In this document: in pieces, positions 59,574 through 64,000 of the stretch | Numbering within the stretch: the stretch's first letter is position 1 | How the letters are laid out: each line of letters begins with the position of its first letter | DNA from: Hemerocallis citrina | Lineage: Eukaryota > Streptophyta > Magnoliopsida > Asparagales > Asphodelaceae | DNA: 64,000 nt | NCBI GenBank assembly: GCA_017893485.1 | Contig: CM030362.1 | Location: forward strand, 36,277,565 to 36,341,564 | Reading direction: 5' to 3' | Translations under genes and position numbers: made by a program | Notes under the pieces: generated by a model | What the model was told of the DNA's origin: nothing | What the model saw: only the letters and a program-made list of their open reading frames with translations | The model's database searches: none

Positions 59574-62500
59574 GAGTCCAGGTACTAACAGAATGAGAAT
59601 GCAATTGTGATCACCTTTTTTAACTTTATGAACTTCAACTCATTTCCCTAACAAAGAGGTTTTTGCCCTTATCATTAGAACATGTAGTACTTTCATTGCA
59701 CACCCACACACACATTAAATGTCGAACAGAGTCCTGTCACTAACTAACTGAACGAGAACTCTTAATGTGTTCCCCCACCACCCCACCCACACACCGATAC
59801 ATGCAGCCCCTCTGCTTGAAAAGTCGAACAGAGTCTCAGTACTAACAGAACCTGGACGCTTATGGTATCCACCCACACGACCCATTATTTGAAAAGTCAA
59901 ACAGAGTTCTGGTACTAACTGACAAAGAAATTCTTATGTGATCCACCTTTTTAAACTTTACAAACTTCCAACTCATTTGATAATAAAGAGGTTTTTTCCC
60001 TTACCAATAGAACAGATACTACCTTTGGTTCATAACAAGTCTAGATCTTTCTGTGCTAGGACAGTTAGTTACTGGCTTGTTAAAGATTGTTTCAGTCAGA
60101 GACACACAAATGAAATAGAAATTCTACATTAGTGCCTCAAAGAATATTTGGTGGATCATCACATTGCAGAATCTTAGATAATCTGGAAACTAGAAATAAC
60201 CAATGGTGAAAAGTCGTTCAGTTTGGGAATTGTCCATGGATCAATTGATCACTTTTGTTAACTAAATTGTAATTAATTTTATTGACGTTTATATGAACAA
60301 TATATTAGGGTATTGAAAACATGTCTCATGCATCTATTAGACTTCAAATCAAGAAGAGAGTAGAAAAATATATACATCAAATGAAGAAAATATCAGACAA
60401 CAGAAAAAGGGATGTAGTTAAAATCAATTGAAATATAATTTGTGTTTTTTCTTTATGGGACTGTTCTATTGATTTTGTTTTATCTATCTGATGCAGACCA
60501 CTGGTATGGACCCTATCAGTAGAAGGCATGTCTGGGACATTATAGAAGAGGCAAAGAAGGGACGAGCTATTGTTTTGACTACCCATTCAATGGAAGAAGC
60601 TGACATTTTGAGTGACCGTATAGCAATCATGGCCAAAGGGAGATTGCGTTGCATAGGGACTGCAATCAGATTAAAGTCAAGATTTGGAACTGGTTATATT
60701 GCTACAGTGAGTTTCCTTAGAAACAATCACGAACAAACCTCCAACAGCAATGGTGGAGATGTAGCTTCAACTGATATTTCATCCGAGCCAGTCAAGCAGT
60801 TTTTCAAATATGTATGTTATATAGGCTTCATGATAGACCAGTAAGATCTTTTCAAAGGTGCATATTCTGCTACAAAAGTTGCAGTACTTCTGTACTGCTA
60901 AATTCAAGCATGTGAAGCCCACTTTCTTTAGTAGTTTTTAGGCCTCATATGTCTCTTTTAGTCGTATTGAAGTAGTATAACTTTTGTAGTACAATAAGCA
61001 ATCTCTCTATTTCTTCTCTAATGGAAATAACATAAAACTGACAGTATCTGGATGTGGACCCTAAAGAGGAGAACAAGGCATTCTTGACTTTTGTCATCCC
61101 TCGTGAAAAAGAGGGCCTTTTGACGGTAATTTCCTTCCTTTTTTCATTTCCAAAGGATATACATCTTCCATGAGGTGTATACTACATTTGTAAATATTTA
61201 AAACCCTAATCTTTGGTGAATTTGTTTTATTTCACTATTACAGAGCTTTTTTGCTGAGCTTCAAGATAGAGAAAAGGAATTTGGAATTTCTGACATTCAA
61301 CTAGGCCTCACAACACTTGAAGAGGTGTTTTTAAATATTGCAAAGCAGGCAGAGCTTGAAAGTTCTGCTGCCGAAGGCAGCTTGGTTACCCTCACTTTGT
61401 CATCTGGAGCTTCATTCCAGGTAGACTATAATGAGTTTACTATGGTATTGGTAATATTTTTTATAACCAGGTTCATTAATTCAGTTACCTTTTTCCCACA
61501 TCCATATAAATTTATTTAGGATTTTCCATTATCAATGTGTATTCCCATCAATCTAATAACTAGTGTTTATCTTTTAATATGGCAATTGTTCAACTATGGC
61601 AATTGTTCAACTGGTAAGTCTTATATGTGAACTTTCATGCTTCCTGATTTTTTTGTTTCCTTCCACAAGTGTTGCACGGATCACTTGAACTTGAACGGTG
61701 ACTAACTTTCGTGCTTCCTGATTTTTTTGTTTCCTTTCACAAGTATTGGATGGCTCACTTGAACTTGAACGGTGACTATATGGAAGATTTGGTTCTAGAA
61801 GTTCTTTGTGATAAGATTTTTAGCCTACATACCTGACTACCTTTTCACATCTTGAGAAATTACATATTTAACGTAGCCTTTTTATACTTGTGTATGCGAC
61901 CATGTGATTTTGGGCCATTTTTCTGATATCCTTTTGTAAGCCATTAGCTGACGAGAACAAAAATTAACATTTAAATTTTACAAATTAATTGATATTGTGC
62001 TTAATTTTAACAATATTTATTTCAGCTTATCAGCATATATCCCAAACTTCTCCACATTTGCAAGTGATTTAATTAAATTGGTTAATCTATATTTCCTGAA
62101 AAAGTTTAGTTAAAATATAGGTGTTTTTCTTACAATTTAATTCTCTTTCTAAATAGTGTTGCATCATTTTGTGTGTGTGTGTGTGCACCTGCGTGTCATT
62201 AGCCGTAACTGCCCACGTTTAGTGGTGCAGTGGGTGTGTGGATAAATTGTGTGTTGTAGGGTATATAACGAGATGGAGACCACGTATAGTGGTGGTATGC
62301 ATTTTCTGTGGTGTGCATGAGAGTGTGCCGTGTGCATGTGCATGTGCGTGTTTGTTTGGTTTTCAGCATCCAAAGTGGCTGGTGTTTTCATTTTTAGTAA
62401 ACTCATAGGACAGTCATAAATTCACAAAGAATATGAGCTCTATGAGTGAGCTAAGATGGACATAACTCAGTTTGTAATTTGTCAAAAGAGGTGCTCTCAT

Positions 62501-63160
62501 TGAGGAAGAGTGATGAATAGCTAACTGGAAGAAAACTGTACTATTGGTTATATTCAGGCATAATTCCAAACTGTTCATGATAGGTAGAGCTGAAGTTCAG
62601 TCAAAGATGGTTAAACAGTTAAATTCCAGCATGTTTTCTTGGATGCAGTTTAATTTTGTTTCGTGAAAGTTTCTGTCATCATAAAAAATTATGTTCCAAA
62701 CAACTGAAAAACAAGTCATAATGCAACGAGTATGCAGGCCTATGGATTACCTGACATGACTGAGAGTTGAAAATGATTTAATTGGCACAGCTCGGTTTCT
62801 TTTGAAAATATTTTAGTAGCTACTGCTTGCTGCTTGATTAAATTTCTCTGTGAGGGAGAAAACTTTCCGGTAATTTATTGCATCGGAAAATCTTTCTGGT
62901 TATTTTTGTAGATACCTAAGGGAGCTAGATTTGTGGGGATCCCAGGAACTGAATCTTCCGAGAATCCAAGAGGTCTTATGGTAGAAGTCTACTGGGAACA
63001 GGATGATACGGGCAGTCTATGTATTTCTGGCCACTCAGCCGAAACTTCTATTCCTCCGACTGTTCAATTTTCAGCAAATCCTGTCGTTCCAAGAAATCCC
63101 CGTGGCTCTCAACCAGTTGGGTTTGTCATCAATCCCGACCAAATTATAGATGGCCAGTGA
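41846..63160 (+). CDS. ABCA2: ABC transporter A family protein, half-size, ABCA2-like (16 exons)
   Basis: Exons: 41846-42214, 44879-45110, 56982-57151, 57241-57426, 57562-57657, 57797-58006, 58088-58247, 58332-58558, 58629-58746, 58857-58933, 59063-59152, 59375-59518, 60497-60811, 61045-61125, 61244-61420, 62912-63160. They join to 2901 nt (966 aa) without a stop and all phases agree. Topology is TMD then NBD: a first membrane helix at about residues 30-50, a lumenal loop ([12 protein letters not shown]), a helix bundle in exons 3-7, then the NBD. NBD motifs are Walker A GPNGAGKT (566-573), signature YSGGMKRR (from 667), Walker B LIFLDEP (D691, E692) and switch His 723 in TTHSMEEAD. Length and motifs match plant half-size ABCA2; relatives move lipids or fatty acids at internal membranes, but the substrate here is unknown. 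The start at 41846 ([10 protein letters not shown]) is preferred over an in-frame ATG at 41753 upstream of the TATA box. Confidence 0.95.
42491..43105. mobile_element. MULE-type MITE in intron 1
   Basis: Inverted ends start GGGTTTTTAACAT on both sides and extend for more than 100 bp (CTCACAAATATATATTTTCAT left, matching inverted sequence right). The flanking 9-mer TTTTGTTTT is present on both sides (42482-42490 and 43106-43114), the Mutator-type TSD length. 615 bp, non-coding. Confidence 0.82.
43731..44401. repeat. 338-bp tandem duplication in intron 1
   Basis: CATATTCTGAAATTTATTGT starts at 43731 and again at 44069. The two copies differ at only a few bases and both end GAAGCTGGGAAATTCAAAC, so the duplication is recent. 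Confidence 0.92.
45238..46440 (+). repeat. 5' LTR of the chromovirus
   Basis: 1203 bp, from TGATGAGGACATC to AAGTTTAACATCA. It matches the 3' LTR on both sides of the nested element. The middle is C-rich (45560-46140), which creates long Pro/Ser-rich frames that are not genes. Confidence 0.88.
46444..46455 (+). other. Primer-binding site of the chromovirus
   Basis: TGGTATAAGAGC three bases after the 5' LTR. This differs by one base from TGGTATCAGAGC, the Met-tRNA-type site. Confidence 0.8.
46647..47955 (+). pseudogene. Chromovirus gag
   Basis: The likely start is ATG at 46752 ([10 protein letters not shown]). A gag core follows: [15 protein letters not shown], then after a stop [18 protein letters not shown], and later [36 protein letters not shown]. 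The zinc knuckle [14 protein letters not shown] is at about 47650-47691. Stops at about 46998 and 47077 and a frame change near 47200-47300 break it. Confidence 0.85.
47945..48320 (+). pseudogene. Chromovirus protease region
   Basis: The frame near 47958 reads [20 protein letters not shown], a retropepsin active site (DSGS) with its following helix, then [14 protein letters not shown] near 48076 interrupts. The region to 48320 leads into RT. Confidence 0.75.
48322..49600 (+). pseudogene. Chromovirus reverse transcriptase and RNase H
   Basis: The N-terminal part has [32 protein letters not shown] and [13 protein letters not shown] stop and frame change near 48650 precede [34 protein letters not shown] and the catalytic [13 protein letters not shown] (YFDD near 48953). 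The thumb continues with [16 protein letters not shown]. RNase H is degraded after the stop at 49342, with traces such as FEVTCDASS. Confidence 0.88.
49602..50567 (+). pseudogene. Chromovirus integrase
   Basis: HHCC-type N-terminus ([31 protein letters not shown]), then after a frame change [18 protein letters not shown] and [13 protein letters not shown] from the catalytic core, then [20 protein letters not shown] (the HPQTDGQTE box with the catalytic Glu). Stops near 50073 and 50318 show decay. Confidence 0.88.
50568..51240 (+). pseudogene. Chromovirus integrase C-terminus and chromodomain
   Basis: 50611-50928 reads a GPF-type integrase end ([19 protein letters not shown]). A chromodomain-like end follows near 51085-51210: [17 protein letters not shown], stop, then [18 protein letters not shown]. 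The stop takes the place of the expected Trp. The chromodomain places the element among chromoviruses. Confidence 0.8.
51261..56154 (+). repeat. 3' LTR of the chromovirus, split by a nested element
   Basis: Parts 51261-51911 and 55547-56154 match the 5' LTR. It is preceded by a purine run (AGAGAGAA), the polypurine tract. The nested element occupies 51912-55546. Several small differences from the 5' LTR show the insertion is not recent. Confidence 0.85.
51912..55546. mobile_element. 3.6-kb LTR-like element nested in the chromovirus 3' LTR
   Basis: Starts TGTCACGCCCCGC and ends GGGAGTTACA. Flanked by ACCCT (51907-51911 and 55547-55551), a 5-bp TSD. There is no gag-pol, PBS or PPT, so it is most simply a solo long LTR. 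The GTGAGCAGACG segment near its left end (in reverse) recalls the 3' part of the long LTRs at 34340, which hints at minus orientation. A GC-rich part (54230-54960) gives low-complexity frames only. Confidence 0.7.
56239..56424. mobile_element. 186-bp hAT MITE in intron 2
   Basis: Begins CAGGGGCGAAGCTTAG, a frequent plant hAT-MITE end, and ends in CCCCTTCTTCGTCCG, an imperfect inversion of it. Flanked by ACTAGTAG (56231-56238) and ACTAGAAG (56425-56432), an 8-bp TSD with one mismatch. Confidence 0.65.
56896..56981 (+). repeat. Duplicated 3' splice region before exon 3
   Basis: TTCTGTACTGAGCAATGC occurs twice, each followed by ATTACAG|ATCC. The first ends with AG at 56922, the second with the true acceptor at 56981. 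Use of the upstream site would add a TAA stop before exon 3 proper. Confidence 0.8.
57658..57796 (+). other. ABCA intron 5 with a GC donor
   Basis: Exon 5 ends ACTCAG and the intron begins GCAACT, with acceptor TTGCAG at 57796. No GT in the neighbourhood keeps the frame. Exons on both sides match the family, so this is a GC-AG intron. Confidence 0.8.
59519..60496 (+). other. ABCA intron 12 with degenerate repeats and a (TC)n(AC)n microsatellite
   Basis: The microsatellite is at about 59533-59572. A segment with CAGAGTCCAGGTACTAAC (59571) recurs in worn form near 59738, 59829 and 59903. The first and last copies are followed by AACTTTATGAACTTC-like sequence and AAAGAGGTTTTT. No gene. Confidence 0.6.
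61421..62911 (+). other. ABCA intron 15 with a 74-bp tandem duplication and a (GT)n run
   Basis: ACTTTCATGCTTCCTG starts at 61631 and ACTTTCGTGCTTCCTG at 61705, two near-identical 74-bp units. A (GT)n run lies at 62170-62185. The remainder is non-coding. Confidence 0.75.
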
Positions 63161-63480
63161 CTGGTGATGGCTAATTATTTCAGTGATGATTGGGAGATAA
63201 TTCTTAATGCATATAGATATAGACTTTTGAGTTTTGATGCTTTTAAGTCTTAAGGTATATATAAACATTCATACAGGAAAAGTGGGAAAAGAGCCGTCAG
63301 GCCATTGTTGCATGTACTTGCTGTAAATTTTATAGAACCAAGCTGTTTAATACTAAGACATTGCAAATATTTATTGTGAAAGAGACTTGTGAGTTTGGAA
63401 AAGTGCAATTTATTACTACTCTATTTAACTAAAAAAAGTCTTATTCTTGAGTATTATAAAAAAGATTATTGACAAAGATT
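63161..63480 (+). other. 3' UTR and downstream flank of the ABCA gene
   Basis: AT-rich sequence after the TGA at 63158-63160. Possible polyadenylation-like words (TATATAAA near 63257, TTTAATACTAAG near 63346) occur, but the end of the transcript cannot be fixed. Confidence 0.45.
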
Positions 63481-63490
63481 AAAGAGAGAA

Positions 63491-63856
63491 GGGTAAATTT
63501 TACTAAACGCACTGAGTTTTGAGGCTTTGGCAACTAACTCCCGAGTTTAGGATTGGCAGTAAACGCCCTGAGGATTGTTTTCTACAATTCTACTGCAATA
63601 CATTGTGTATATTTAAAAATGACAATTTTGCCTCCAGATCATTTAATCTCAAAGTATCTCAAGACGAATTTTTATTAGAAAAGTTTTTTATGCGAAACGT
63701 TATGTTGAAAATACAATAATTATGATTTCTGAATGGCTTTCTCTAACATTTTTGTATTTGCATTAAAAAATATCCATAGGGGTTTAGTGCCAATTTTAAA
63801 ACTCGGGGTTAGTTGTCAAGGCATGAAAAATTAGGAGAGTTAAGTCAAATTTATCC
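63491..63856. mobile_element. MULE-like MITE downstream of the ABCA gene
   Basis: Ends GGGTAAATTTTACTAAAC and, in reverse, GGATAAATTTGACTTAAC are inverted for about 85 bp. They share CAACTAACTCCCGAGTTT and variant on both sides. The flanking 9-mers AAGAGAGAA and AACAGAAAA agree at seven positions, compatible with a worn 9-bp TSD. 366 bp, no gene. Confidence 0.65.
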
Positions 63857-63903
63857 AACAGAAAACGGGGGAAAAAGTAGGTGAAAAAAATGGAGATAAG
63901 ATT

Positions 63904-64000
63904 TTTTTTTTTTTGGGATAAAAGATGACCTTCGTCATCGTTTCATTAATGATAATTAACGAAACAGAAAAGTACAGAATAACATCCTTAGTAATAGCAT
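63904..64000 (-). mobile_element. 3' end of a LINE on the minus strand, cut by the window edge
   Basis: On the minus strand the sequence ends CATTAATGAAACGATGACG, then GGTCATCTTTTATCCC and an A tract (T run at 63904-63914 on +). This is a plant L1-type 3' end. The body lies outside the window. Confidence 0.6.

Overview
The window is nuclear DNA of a flowering plant, most likely a eudicot. The evidence is an intron-rich host gene, several plant transposon superfamilies with their target-site duplications (TSDs), and Met-tRNA-type primer-binding sites. No species can be named from the sequence alone.

One host gene is present. It is a complete 16-exon gene on the + strand (41846-63160) for a half-size ABC transporter of the plant ABCA family, closest to ABCA2. 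Its joined reading frame is about 966 aa with no stop, so it looks functional. Two introns are swollen by transposons. Intron 1 holds a MULE-type MITE and a 338-bp tandem duplication. Intron 2 (11.9 kb) holds a complete but decayed chromovirus (45238-56154), whose 3' LTR is split by a 3.6-kb LTR-like insertion, plus a small hAT MITE. Intron 5 has a GC-AG splice pair. A duplicated acceptor sits just upstream of exon 3.

Nearly all of 1-41640 is a stack of nested transposons that can be ordered by TSDs. A hAT-type MITE (2817-39965) was split by an L1-type LINE (3243-39775, 15-bp TSD). The LINE was hit twice: by a tandem TRIM (LTR-internal-LTR-internal-LTR, 4135-5499, TSD GATCC), and by a Ty3/gypsy element of the Tat lineage on the minus strand (about 6430-37912). 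The Tat element carries gag-pol with a second RNase H domain, tandem-repeat blocks, and a spliced-looking antisense gene. It was later invaded by long LTRs, a small hAT MITE, a short retroposon, and (directly or through intermediate sequence) a 12-kb MULE.

That MULE (about 18562-30904) is the most unusual system here. It has two convergent multi-exon genes: a FAR1-type transposase (minus strand) and a plant-mobile-domain/Ulp1-protease-like gene (plus strand). Their introns and flanks are filled with a very large number of copies of a short repeat, CAGTTGCTATT. The repeat reads in the sense direction of whichever gene it sits beside, so the element is a giant imperfect inverted repeat. Both genes carry premature stops, so this copy is probably no longer autonomous.

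The region just upstream of the ABCA gene (40245-41638) is a foldback element with a nested Harbinger-type MITE, ending about 200 bp before the start codon.
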